DNA from: Methanomicrobiales archaeon
GTDB lineage: Archaea > Halobacteriota > Methanomicrobia > Methanomicrobiales > Methanoculleaceae
DNA: 8,166 nt
Assembly: GCA_012521035.1 (NCBI GenBank)
Contig: JAAYND010000199.1
Span: 1 to 8,166, forward strand
Direction of reading: 5' to 3'
The translations under genes and the position numbers were made by a program. Numbering within the stretch: position 1 is the first letter of the stretch; the number at the start of each line of letters is the position of its first letter. Below are positions 1 through 7,072 of the stretch, piece by piece. A model generated the notes under the pieces. That model was not told where the DNA came from. It did no database searches and saw only the letters and a list, made by a program, of their open reading frames with translations.

Positions 1-83
1 TATTTAGTTTGGCAGGGATCCGGGGCCAGAATCCCCGTGCGAGTACCTTATGTGATACCATGTGGAATTACTGAAGAGAAACG
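1..83 (+). promoter_or_regulatory. Partial upstream region of mutS
   Basis: The window begins here, so only part of the leader is visible. A TATA-like TATTTAG sits at the very edge (1-7), which would give a leader of roughly 50 bases. A weaker TTATGTGAT patch lies at 50-58. An in-frame TGA at 72-74 shows that mutS cannot start further upstream. GAAGAG (73-78) is only a poor match to a ribosome binding site. A four-codon reading frame (ATG at 59-61, TGA at 72-74) precedes the gene and is probably chance. The true promoter may lie outside the window. Confidence 0.25.
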
Positions 84-2702
84 ATGACCAGCGGACCAAC
101 CCCGGCGATGCGGCAGTATTACGCGATGAAGGCCCGGCACCCCGATACCATCCTCTTCTTCCAGATGGGGGACTTCTATGAGACCTTCGGTGAGGATGCC
201 GTCATCGTGGCCCGGGAACTCGATATCGTGCTGACATCCCGTGGCCGGGATAAGGACGGCGAGCGGATGCCGCTTGCGGGTGTCCCCCTCCACGCCGCCG
301 AGAGCTACGTCGCCCGCCTGGTGGGGAAGGGCTACCGGGTGGCGATCTGCGATCAGGTGGAGGATCCAAAGACCGCGAAGGGGATCGTGAAGCGGGATGT
401 CACGAGGGTGGTCACCCCGGGAACCCTCATCGATCCGGCGATGCTAAAGTCATCAGGCGCCCGGTACCTCATGGCGGTCGCCCCCGACCGGAAAGGCGCC
501 GTCGGCCTTGCGTTCCTGGATGTCTCCACGGGAGAGTTCTTCGTCTCTTCGGGCAGCAATGAGCGAAACTACGCAGATATCGTCTCTGAGGTCGTCAGGC
601 ATCGCCCGACGGAGACGGTCATGCCGGAGGGGATCGATGGCGACCTCCCCCGGAGGCTTGAGGGACTCGGTGTGCGGGTGAGCCGCTACAGCGCCGGGGC
701 ATTCGACCCCGATACAGCGTATACACGTCTCTGCGAGCAGTTCGGGACGACTACGCTTGAGGGCTACGGGTGCGACGGGATGACCACATCCATAGCCGCA
801 GCCGGGGCAGCGCTCCTCTACGCCCAGGAGACACAGCAGTCGGCCCTCCCCCACATCACGGGCATCGCGACCCGGATCCCGGCGGGGAACATGGCACTCG
901 ATGCCATCACGCTCCGGAACCTCGAGATCACGACGAACATCCGCGGGAGCAGCGAAGGTAACACGCTTCTTGCCACCCTCGATCTCACCGGGACGCCCAT
1001 GGGGAGCCGGACGATACGGTCGTTTGTGGTGAGCCCGCTCGCCGGGAAGTCTGCGATCGACGCGAGACTCGATGCGGTGGAGTACTTCTTCGACCACGTC
1101 ATCGAGAGGCAGGAACTCCGGTCAACCCTCGGCGATCTCGCGGATATCGAGCGTATCGCAGGGAGGATCGCCTACGGGAACGCCGGCCCCCGGGATCTCG
1201 TGACACTCAGGGAGTCGCTTGAGCGGATACCGGGTATAAAAGCACTATTCGACGAGAGTTCTCCGGCCCTTCTCGGGGAGGCGCTCGACGCCATGAGCGA
1301 TCACGCCGGCGCCATCGACCTCGTCGCGAGAGCGATCGCAGACGACCCCCCCGCCCTCGCGAAGTCCGGGGGGATGATCCGGGAGGGGTTTGACGGGAAA
1401 CTCGATGAACTCCGGAACCTCGCTGCGACCGGGAAGAACTGGATCGCCACATTCCAGCAGCAGGAGCGGGAGCGGACCGGCATCAAGTCGCTCAAGGTCA
1501 GCTACAACCGGGTCTTTGGCTACTACATCGAGGTGACAAAACCAAACATACACCTTGTCCCGCCGGAGTACGAGCGCCGGCAGACACTCGCAAACGCCGA
1601 GCGCTACACGACCCCGGACTTAAAAGAGAAGGAAGCGATGATCGCGACCGCCGAGGAGCGGCTTGAAGCGCTTGAGGCCGAGATATACGGAGAACTCGTT
1701 CGAACGCTTGCGGTACACGTCCCCGGCCTCCAGGCGACCGCCCGGTCGATCGGGCTCCTCGATGTCTATGCGGCCCTCGGTGAGGTCGCCGCCCGCTACG
1801 GCTACTCCCGCCCGGTGATCGAGGAGAGTGGCCGGATCATCATAAGGGACGGTCGTCATCCTGTGGTGGAACAAAACCTCCCCGTCCCGTTCGTCCCAAA
1901 CGACACCGAACTCGACGCCGCCGGCGACCAGATCATGATCATCACCGGGGCGAACATGGCCGGCAAGTCCACCTACATGCGGACGGTGGCGCTCTGTTGC
2001 ATCATGGCCCAGATGGGGAGTTATGTCCCGGCACGCCACGCGACGATCGGGGTCGTCGACCGGGTCTTCACCCGGGTAGGGGCGTTTGACGACCTCGCAT
2101 CCGGGCAGTCTACGTTCATGGTGGAGATGCTTGAACTTGCAAACATACTGAACAACGCCACACCGCAGAGTCTCGTGATCCTTGATGAGATCGGGCGCGG
2201 GACGAGCACGCTCGACGGATGCTCGATCGCGCGGGCGGTGGTCGAGTTCCTGCACGGAAAGGCGGTCGCCGGGCCACGGACGCTCTTTGCAACCCACTTC
2301 CACGACCTGGTCGACCTCGAAGGGACGCTTGCGCGGGTCAAGAACTTCCATTTCGCGGTGAGAGATACCGGAAGCGACGTCGTCTTCCTCCGAAAGATCA
2401 TCCCCGGCGCGACCGACAGGAGCTACGGTATCCACGTGGCCCGCCTCGCCGGTATACCAAAGAAGGTGACCGACCGGGCGATGACGATCCTCAAAGAGGC
2501 GGCGGAGCGGGAATACTCCGGCGGCGGGGCGCGTGCCCCCCGCTACACCCAGATGCTCCTCGTCGACCCCGGTGAAGGGGTTGTGGAGGAGAACCCCGCG
2601 GTCAGGGAACTCAAAGCCCTGGACCCGAACGAGATGACACCGATAGATGCTCTAAACGCCCTCTGCCGGCTCCAGAAACTCGCAAACGAGGAGTTGAGAT
2701 GA
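84..2702 (+). CDS. mutS: DNA mismatch repair ATPase MutS
   Basis: MutS is the mismatch-recognition protein of methyl-independent or MutH-independent repair. It binds mispairs and small loops as a dimer, then exchanges ADP for ATP and recruits MutL. The 872 residues match the usual length (about 850-880). The mismatch-wedging Phe-X-Glu is F31-Y32-E33 in GDFYETFGEDA. The core motif SYNRVFGYYIEV begins at residue 473. The C-terminal ATPase has Walker A GANMAGKST (622-630), the DDLASGQSTFMVEM segment, Walker B ending in D701-E702, the STLDG signature, and the THFHDL histidine motif. The C-terminus keeps the helical LDPNEMTPIDAL dimerisation segment. The start at 84 is the first ATG after an in-frame stop at 72-74 and gives the N-terminus expected for the family. 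The stop overlaps the mutL start. All domains look intact. Known background: MutS1 is patchy in archaea and generally regarded as acquired from bacteria; transfer here is inferred from that, not from base composition. Confidence 0.98.
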   Translation: MTSGPTPAMRQYYAMKARHPDTILFFQMGDFYETFGEDAVIVARELDIVLTSRGRDKDGERMPLAGVPLHAAESYVARLVGKGYRVAICDQVEDPKTAKGIVKRDVTRVVTPGTLIDPAMLKSSGARYLMAVAPDRKGAVGLAFLDVSTGEFFVSSGSNERNYADIVSEVVRHRPTETVMPEGIDGDLPRRLEGLGVRVSRYSAGAFDPDTAYTRLCEQFGTTTLEGYGCDGMTTSIAAAGAALLYAQETQQSALPHITGIATRIPAGNMALDAITLRNLEITTNIRGSSEGNTLLATLDLTGTPMGSRTIRSFVVSPLAGKSAIDARLDAVEYFFDHVIERQELRSTLGDLADIERIAGRIAYGNAGPRDLVTLRESLERIPGIKALFDESSPALLGEALDAMSDHAGAIDLVARAIADDPPALAKSGGMIREGFDGKLDELRNLAATGKNWIATFQQQERERTGIKSLKVSYNRVFGYYIEVTKPNIHLVPPEYERRQTLANAERYTTPDLKEKEAMIATAEERLEALEAEIYGELVRTLAVHVPGLQATARSIGLLDVYAALGEVAARYGYSRPVIEESGRIIIRDGRHPVVEQNLPVPFVPNDTELDAAGDQIMIITGANMAGKSTYMRTVALCCIMAQMGSYVPARHATIGVVDRVFTRVGAFDDLASGQSTFMVEMLELANILNNATPQSLVILDEIGRGTSTLDGCSIARAVVEFLHGKAVAGPRTLFATHFHDLVDLEGTLARVKNFHFAVRDTGSDVVFLRKIIPGATDRSYGIHVARLAGIPKKVTDRAMTILKEAAEREYSGGGARAPRYTQMLLVDPGEGVVEENPAVRELKALDPNEMTPIDALNALCRLQKLANEELR
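2688..2702 (+). promoter_or_regulatory. mutL ribosome binding site and mutS/mutL ATGA overlap
   Basis: GAGGAG at 2688-2693, inside the last codons of mutS, lies five bases before the mutL ATG (2699-2701). The mutS stop TGA occupies 2700-2702, so the two genes share ATGA. This arrangement fixes the mutL start and suggests translational coupling, which would keep the two partner proteins in step. Confidence 0.85.
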
Positions 2703-4444
2703 AGATACAGATACTCGATCCCGACGTGGCAAACCAGATCGCGGCAGGCGAGGTCGTTGAGCGGCCGGCATCGGTCGTGAAGGAACTCCTGGAGAACGCC
2801 ATCGATGCGGGGGCATCGAGTATCCTCGTCGAGATCCAGTCAGATCTCGCGGGGATCACGATGATCCGGGTGACCGATGACGGCATAGGGATGAGCGCAG
2901 AGGAGGCGGTGCTCGCGTTCCAGCCGCATGCGACGAGCAAGATCCGGGATATCACCGATCTCTCGCAGATCCGGACCCTGGGGTTCCGGGGGGAGGCGCT
3001 CGCGAGCATCGCCGCCGTCGCGGAGGTGACACTGGTCACCCGGCCCCGTGACTCAGGCGCACTCGCCGGGACGAGGGTGGTGGTCCGGGGCGGAGAGGTC
3101 ATAGAGCGCGGCGATGTCGGGGCGCCGGAGGGGACGACGGTGATCGTGAAGAGTCTCTTCTACAACACCCCTGCACGCCGGAAGTTCCTGAAGAGCAGGA
3201 ACACCGAGCTCGCCCACATATACGGGGTCGCAGAAAACCTCGCGCTCGCTCACGGTGAGGTCTCGATCCGCGTGATGCACAACGGGAAAGAACGGATCTC
3301 AACCCAGAGATCGGGCGGGCTCCTGAATGCCATCGCGGGTATATACGGTGCCGAGCTTGCCCGGACTCTCATCCCCATCGATGCAAAGACCCCCCTCCTC
3401 CGGATCAGCGGATACATATCCCAACCGGCGGAGAGCCGGGGAAACCCCTCAGGGATCTCTATAAGCATAAACGCCCGGAGCATCACCGCCCGGCAGATCG
3501 CCGCCGCCATACGGGAGGGCTACGGAACCCTCCTCCCGCGGGACCGCTACCCGGTGGCGTTCGTCGATATATCTCTGGATACCACTCTCGTGGATGTCAA
3601 CGTCCACCCGACCAAGCGGGAGGTCCGGCTCTCGCGGGAGTCTGAGATCGTCTCCGCGATCAGGGATGCCGTCGAGGAGACGCTCGCGGGGTGCGACCTC
3701 GCACACGAAGTGCCTATCGCGCCGGTGCAGCAGCGGATCACCGCCGATGAGCCCATACCGGCACAACCGGTCGCCGAGCCTGAGGTCGCCTACGCAGGTC
3801 ACCACCGGGCCCTCAGCCTCTCGGATCGACAGCTCCGGAGGACGGAGATGCCGGGAGAAGAGAACCTCCTCCCCACCATGAGGCCGGTAGGACAGGTGGC
3901 GGCGACCTACATCGTGGCCGAGGGGACCGATGGTGCCCTCTACCTCATCGACCAGCACGCCGCCCACGAGCGGATCCTCTACGACCAGGTCGCAGAGAGA
4001 CGTGATGCAGAGCCCACGACCCAGGAGCTGATCATGCCCGCCATCCTCTCCCTCCCGCCACGGGAGTCCGCCGCACTCCGCGACCTCATACCGATCCTCG
4101 GGGAGGAGGGGTTCGTGGTCGAGGAGTTCGGCCGGGATACGTTCGCCGTCCGGTCGGTGCCGGCAGGGCCTGGTGCACTTGAAGACCCCGAAGGTATCAG
4201 GGAGACGATCGCCGAGATCCTCGCCGGAACATCCCGCACCGGCCCCGACCGGCGGGAGGCGGTCACCTGCATCATAGCATGCCGGGGTGCGGTGAAGGCC
4301 GGCGTCCGCCTCACGCATGACCAGCAGGAGCGTCTCCTCGCACAGCTCGCCCGGACGAAGACCCCCTGGACATGCCCGCATGGGAGGCCGACGGTGGTGG
4401 CGTTTGATAAGCAGAGACTCGATCGGATGTTCCGGCGTACGTGA
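2699..4444 (+). CDS. mutL: DNA mismatch repair protein MutL, endonuclease type
   Basis: MutL couples mismatch recognition by MutS to strand incision. The 581 residues have the normal two-domain plan. The N-terminal GHKL ATPase (about 1-333) shows ENAIDAG with E32 and N33, the DDGIGM ATP-lid motif (60-65), GFRGEAL (95-101), and NVHPTK with the ATP-contacting K306. A low-complexity, proline- and glutamate-rich linker covers about 335-385. The C-terminal domain carries the nuclease metal site: DQHAAHE (418-424), ACRGAVKAG (around C528) and CPHGRP (559-564). These motifs mark the nicking MutL of organisms lacking MutH. The family motif is DQHA-X2-E-X4-E; here the last position is D429 instead of Glu, a conservative change that could still bind metal. 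The gene is coupled to mutS by a four-base overlap. No other defect is visible. A T-rich terminator directly after the stop is not obvious. Confidence 0.97.
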   Translation: MKIQILDPDVANQIAAGEVVERPASVVKELLENAIDAGASSILVEIQSDLAGITMIRVTDDGIGMSAEEAVLAFQPHATSKIRDITDLSQIRTLGFRGEALASIAAVAEVTLVTRPRDSGALAGTRVVVRGGEVIERGDVGAPEGTTVIVKSLFYNTPARRKFLKSRNTELAHIYGVAENLALAHGEVSIRVMHNGKERISTQRSGGLLNAIAGIYGAELARTLIPIDAKTPLLRISGYISQPAESRGNPSGISISINARSITARQIAAAIREGYGTLLPRDRYPVAFVDISLDTTLVDVNVHPTKREVRLSRESEIVSAIRDAVEETLAGCDLAHEVPIAPVQQRITADEPIPAQPVAEPEVAYAGHHRALSLSDRQLRRTEMPGEENLLPTMRPVGQVAATYIVAEGTDGALYLIDQHAAHERILYDQVAERRDAEPTTQELIMPAILSLPPRESAALRDLIPILGEEGFVVEEFGRDTFAVRSVPAGPGALEDPEGIRETIAEILAGTSRTGPDRREAVTCIIACRGAVKAGVRLTHDQQERLLAQLARTKTPWTCPHGRPTVVAFDKQRLDRMFRRT

Positions 4445-4461
4445 AGGAGAGACGGGATTGA

Positions 4462-4500
4462 AATATCCTCATATAAGCACTCTTCTTCAAATATAGCAAT
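4462..4500 (+). promoter_or_regulatory. AT-rich promoter candidate after mutL
   Basis: The stretch directly after mutL is much more AT-rich than its surroundings. It contains two TATA-like cores, ATATAAG at 4471-4477 and AAATATAG at 4489-4496. In archaea transcription begins about 25 bases beyond the TATA centre, so the second box would place the start near 4518-4520, almost at the ATG at 4523. Nothing shows which box is used. Confidence 0.4.
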
Positions 4501-4522
4501 TATTTGCGGCAATATCGGCAGA

Positions 4523-4810
4523 ATGACGTATCATAATAGATTTATCCTCGGGTACCAGAATGGCATACGTCAGAGGGGAATCTCCCCACTGCCGATAACA
4601 GGAATGAGTCACGTGACACTACTCCAGCAGATCCGCCTCTGGATGGAGACCCGGAGCAGAGGGAAGCAGTATCACGATCGCGAGAACGATTCAGTCATCG
4701 AGTCATACTTTGACGTATCCCCGGAAGCGACCCTACCATCGGAAGATCCTGAGGATCTCCGCCAGAGTGAGGATAAACCGGGGAGCCACTCAAAAAAACG
4801 CCCTACCTGA
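4523..4810 (+). CDS. Possible small hypothetical protein, 95 aa
   Basis: I do not recognise this protein. The frame is open for 95 codons, and from about codon 28 onward third positions are fairly G/C-rich, as in the neighbouring genes. The product is hydrophilic with no membrane segment or signal peptide; residues about 60-88 are acidic and rich in Glu, Asp, Ser and Pro, and the tail is basic (SKKRP). The start is uncertain: ATG 4523 has no ribosome binding site but lies at a leaderless distance from a TATA-like box, while an internal ATG at 4604 would give 68 residues and follows a 12-codon frame (4560-4598) by five bases. A T8 tract lies 20 bases after the stop, as expected for a real transcript. 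It could equally be a chance frame in an intergenic region. Confidence 0.35.
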   Translation: MTYHNRFILGYQNGIRQRGISPLPITGMSHVTLLQQIRLWMETRSRGKQYHDRENDSVIESYFDVSPEATLPSEDPEDLRQSEDKPGSHSKKRPT

Positions 4811-4825
4811 TGGATCGCCTCCAGA

Positions 4826-4838
4826 CCCCCTTTTTTTT
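4826..4838 (+). terminator. Oligo-T transcription terminator
   Basis: C5 followed by T8 (T at 4831-4838) lies just after the small ORF and before the S16 protease promoter. Archaeal RNA polymerase terminates at T-runs in the non-template strand without needing a hairpin, so this is a plausible end for plus-strand transcripts from mutSL or the small ORF. An A7 run at 4792-4798 would be a T7 tract for minus-strand transcription, but I see no convincing minus-strand gene feeding it. Confidence 0.55.
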
Positions 4839-4941
4839 GATTGTACCCGCACAACACGAGATCCTGTTCATCAGTGATCAGGTATCCGGGCGAAGATAGA
4901 GTTCGGTGAATCAGAGATAGCATCCTCCTGCATCTATCCCT

Positions 4942-4979
4942 GGAAAGGTATATCAGGACGAACGATACCCGGGTACCAT
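4942..4979 (+). promoter_or_regulatory. Promoter of the S16 protease gene, probably leaderless
   Basis: GGAAAGGTATATC (4942-4954) looks like a purine-rich BRE followed by a TATA core centred near 4951. The ATG is at 4980, only about 29 bases downstream, so the expected start site falls within a few bases of the start codon. No Shine-Dalgarno sequence lies before the ATG. A perfect 10-bp palindrome, TACCCGGGTA (4966-4975), sits between the box and the ATG and could be a repressor site. Confidence 0.6.
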
Positions 4980-5840
4980 ATGCCCACGCGGGAGAGGACC
5001 CTGGCGATTCTACTCATTCTATCGCTCATCATGAACGTCTGCCTACTGGTCGTAGCGCTTGTTCCGGGGGGAGAGTCGGCCAGAGTCCTCTCCCGGCCCC
5101 CGGATGATGATGTATGCCCGGTCCCGGTCCTGACGGGGAGGGAGGTGGGAGATGGAGGCACGGCATCGATGCATGTGCCGGTTATCCTCCAGAAGATCGA
5201 GGGCACCCGGGGCGGCCCTTTTGTTCCGGGCAGGGTGACCGAGGAGGGTGCGATGGTGGAGGTCTCTGTCGAGGTCGCACCCGGGCGGGGCCGGGTGCTC
5301 ATCCAGACCACCCCTCTCATGGGAGTGGTCTTCCAGGATGCTGCAAACCACGCGGTCGCTGTAGCAGAGAACCGCTCTCACATGAACCTCTCGGCAAGTG
5401 ATATCATCTTCAGCATCCAGGGGCCGGAAGAGGTCTCGGAGGTCGACGGCCCGAGTGCGGGGGCACTGATGGCCGCGCTCCTCCTCTCGGTGCTTGAGGG
5501 GTTCTCGCTCAACGAGAACGCGACCGTGACCGGGACCATCGATGAGAACGGGGAGATAGGCCCGGTCGGGGGGATCCTCATGAAGGCCGAGGCTGTTGCA
5601 GCGAGCGGGAAGACACTCCTGCTCCTCCCGGGGAAGAACAACCGGATGTACGAGTACCGCGAGGAGATCTGGGCCCTCGGCGGACTGAGTGTTATGAGGC
5701 GGCGACCGGCCGCCGTGGATACGAAAGAGTACATCGAGGAGAACTACGGGATCAGGGTGGAGTACGTGGACTCCATAGACCGCCTGCTCACCGATCTCCG
5801 CATGCCGCTGGAAGAGGTTTCGGCAACCGCGGTTACCTGA
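4980..5840 (+). CDS. Membrane-anchored S16 (Lon-type) serine protease without ATPase domain
   Basis: A 286-residue protein built on the proteolytic domain of Lon. Residues 1-7 are basic, and 8-28 form one hydrophobic helix that could be a signal anchor or signal peptide; the positive-inside pattern puts the remainder outside the cytoplasm. The protease fold covers about 65-270. The catalytic serine is S159 in VDGPSAG and the lysine is K202 in VGGILMKAEAV; the 43-residue spacing is the same as in E. coli Lon (S679/K722). The preceding FSIQGPEEVSEVDGPSAG and the TGTIDENGEIGPVGG segment are typical of the family. There is no AAA+ module or Lon N-domain, so any proteolysis is presumably ATP-independent or relies on partners. 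Substrates are unknown. The start follows from the TATA spacing and from the anchor beginning directly after it. It is convergent with the leucine-rich-repeat gene. No T-run terminator is visible after the stop. Confidence 0.88.
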   Translation: MPTRERTLAILLILSLIMNVCLLVVALVPGGESARVLSRPPDDDVCPVPVLTGREVGDGGTASMHVPVILQKIEGTRGGPFVPGRVTEEGAMVEVSVEVAPGRGRVLIQTTPLMGVVFQDAANHAVAVAENRSHMNLSASDIIFSIQGPEEVSEVDGPSAGALMAALLLSVLEGFSLNENATVTGTIDENGEIGPVGGILMKAEAVAASGKTLLLLPGKNNRMYEYREEIWALGGLSVMRRRPAAVDTKEYIEENYGIRVEYVDSIDRLLTDLRMPLEEVSATAVT

Positions 5841-5928
5841 CCGATGCAGCGCAGTCAAACCTCGCCCGGGGTCCGGGATTCCACCGCCGATATCGATCCA
5901 GCCGGCGGGGTGGCTGAAGACCGGAGCC

Positions 5929-5968
5929 GCTGTCTCTGGTCCGTATCCGCTGCCTCTGATCCGTATCC
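5929..5968. repeat. Tandem 20-bp duplication in the convergent gap
   Basis: Two adjacent 20-base units (5929-5948 and 5949-5968), each ending CCGTATCC, differ at two positions. They lie in the 192-base gap between the convergent protease and leucine-rich-repeat genes. A 10-bp palindrome, CCGGATCCGG (5970-5979), follows directly. I see no T-run on either strand in this gap and no gene; a 62-codon open frame here resembles nothing known. Confidence 0.75.
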
Positions 5969-6032
5969 GCCGGATCCGGTGACAGGTACCACCCCGATTC
6001 ACCGGGAGACTGTGTTCAGACCGTCTACCTGA

Positions 6033-6959
6033 TCAATAACTGACATCCACCCCTCTCTCCTCCAGCGCCTCGATATCGCGCATTGCAGCGGATCCCGGGG
6101 TGAAGTCGAGATCGTTGTGGTATAACTTCACAGAGCTCCCCCGGCTGAGTTTACTATCGAGAAGGGGGGTGAGGTCACTGACCCGATTGGACTCAAGGTC
6201 AAGGTCCCGCAGATACGGCAGGCCGGCGAGAGGGGTGAGGTCACTCACCTGATTCTCCTCGAGGTCAAGCTTCTTCAGGCGCGTCAGGTTTACGAGAGGA
6301 CTGAGATCACTCACCTGGTTGGACTCAAGACCGAGTTCCCGGAGGCGGGTCAGGTTCGCGAGAGGACCGAGGTCGCTCACCTGGTTATCCTCAAGGTCAA
6401 GCTTCCGCAGGTCTGTCAGGTTCGCGAGAGGGCTGAGGTCACTCACCTGGTTCTCCTCGAGGTCGAGGTTCCGCAGGTTCGTCAGGTTCGCAAGGGGACC
6501 GAGATCGCTCACCTGGTTATCCTCAAGATCAAGATCCCGCAGGTCTGTCAGGTTCGCAAGAGGACTGAGATCGCTCACCTGGTTGCCTTCAAGGTCAAGC
6601 TTCCAGAGGTTCGTCAGGTTTGCGAGAGGACCGAGATCACTCACCTGGTTATCCTCGAGGTCAAGGTCCCGCAGATTTATCGCATATTCAAGCCCCGTCA
6701 GATCGCTGATCTCCCTCTCATCGGCATCAAGGACGCGGAGTGCAGCCATATCATCATCCGTAATATCCCCCCCGGATATCCCCAGCTCCTCGCGCACCGC
6801 AGCCTCAAGGTTGGCGTCCAGAAACGATACCACCTCACTTGCTGCCACCCCGGCAGGTATTGCCGAAAGCAGCATGCAGAAGATCAGACCCCCTACAAGG
6901 ATGCGCTTGAATGGCGCCCGTCTCTTCCCATCCACAGTATGAAGACCATTTTTTTTCAT
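6033..6959 (-). CDS. Secreted leucine-rich-repeat protein (SDS22/internalin-like)
   Basis: A 308-residue protein. Residues about 18-40 give a basic-then-hydrophobic signal peptide (ILVGGLIFCMLLSAIPAGVA) with a likely cleavage site around VAA-S. Residues about 41-94 form an N-terminal cap of the kind seen in bacterial and archaeal repeat proteins (FLDANLEAAVREELG, then SDLTGLE). Eight 22-residue repeats follow (95-270) on the pattern L-x-x-L-D-L-E-x-N-Q-V-S-D-L-x-P-L. The end (about 275-308, SVKLYHNDLD to LEERGVDVSY) matches the usual closing segment. Such proteins bind other proteins through the concave face; the partner is unknown. No C-terminal anchor or sorting signal is seen, so it may be released. 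Start choice: ATG 6959 has GGTGAT four bases upstream on the coding strand; ATG 6965 and GTG 6968 are in-frame alternatives adding two or three residues. Confidence 0.88.
   Translation of the reverse strand: MKKNGLHTVDGKRRAPFKRILVGGLIFCMLLSAIPAGVAASEVVSFLDANLEAAVREELGISGGDITDDDMAALRVLDADEREISDLTGLEYAINLRDLDLEDNQVSDLGPLANLTNLWKLDLEGNQVSDLSPLANLTDLRDLDLEDNQVSDLGPLANLTNLRNLDLEENQVSDLSPLANLTDLRKLDLEDNQVSDLGPLANLTRLRELGLESNQVSDLSPLVNLTRLKKLDLEENQVSDLTPLAGLPYLRDLDLESNRVSDLTPLLDSKLSRGSSVKLYHNDLDFTPGSAAMRDIEALEERGVDVSY
6150..6677 (-). repeat. Eight 66-bp coding repeats, partly arranged as 132-bp dimers
   Basis: This is exactly eight units of 66 bp. Units alternate in two details: GPLANLT is followed by N in odd units, and SPLANLT by D in even ones, across the first five units. 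At DNA level the block containing CACCTGGTTATCCTC (plus strand) recurs at 6378, 6510 and 6642, spaced exactly 132 bp. This points to duplication of a two-repeat block, while the last units (toward 6150) have drifted further, with TPL in place of GPL/SPL. Confidence 0.9.
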
Positions 6960-6972
6960 GTGCATCACCCTT

Positions 6973-6987
6973 CCGGAGTCGCTCCGG
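6973..6987 (-). promoter_or_regulatory. Hairpin beside the leucine-rich-repeat gene start
   Basis: CCGGAG-TCG-CTCCGG is a perfect 6-bp inverted repeat with a three-base loop. On the coding strand it ends just before GGGTGATG, which contains the probable ribosome binding site. In an mRNA it would be a stem touching the initiation region; in DNA it could be an operator. A weak TATA-like GATATG (6990-6995) overlaps this area, so a leaderless start at 6965 or 6968 is the alternative, in which case the stem would not be transcribed. Confidence 0.5.
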
Positions 6988-7009
6988 CATATCCCCGGTA
7001 GAAACGGCC

Positions 7010-7054
7010 GGCAACTCTACTCCAGGCAACTCTACTCCAGGCAACTCCACTCCA
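7010..7054. repeat. Three tandem 15-bp repeats upstream of the leucine-rich-repeat gene
   Basis: GGCAACTCTACTCCA occurs at 7010-7024 and 7025-7039, and again at 7040-7054 with one change (T to C). It is followed by two copies of TCCAATATG (7051-7059 and 7064-7072). The block lies 50-95 bases upstream of the gene, where an activator or repressor would bind. It could instead be a simple slippage expansion. Confidence 0.8.
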
Positions 7055-7072
7055 ATATGGCATTCCAATATG

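Noticed and set aside
453..1097. Long minus-strand open frame inside mutS (similar ones at 1620-2435 and 3449-4381)
   Set aside because: These are antisense shadows caused by GC-rich codon use of mutS and mutL; the translations are Arg/Gly/Pro-rich without recognisable motifs.
4672..4923. Minus-strand open frame of 83 codons between mutL and the protease
   Set aside because: It overlaps the small plus-strand ORF and both homopolymer tracts, has no family resemblance, and its lysine pair and phenylalanine pair come from the A/T runs. Probably chance.
6319..6942. Plus-strand 207-codon frame opposite the leucine-rich-repeat gene
   Set aside because: Its repetitive Ser/Arg-rich translation is the reverse reading of the 66-bp repeats; the minus-strand frame has a signal peptide, cap and real repeat consensus.
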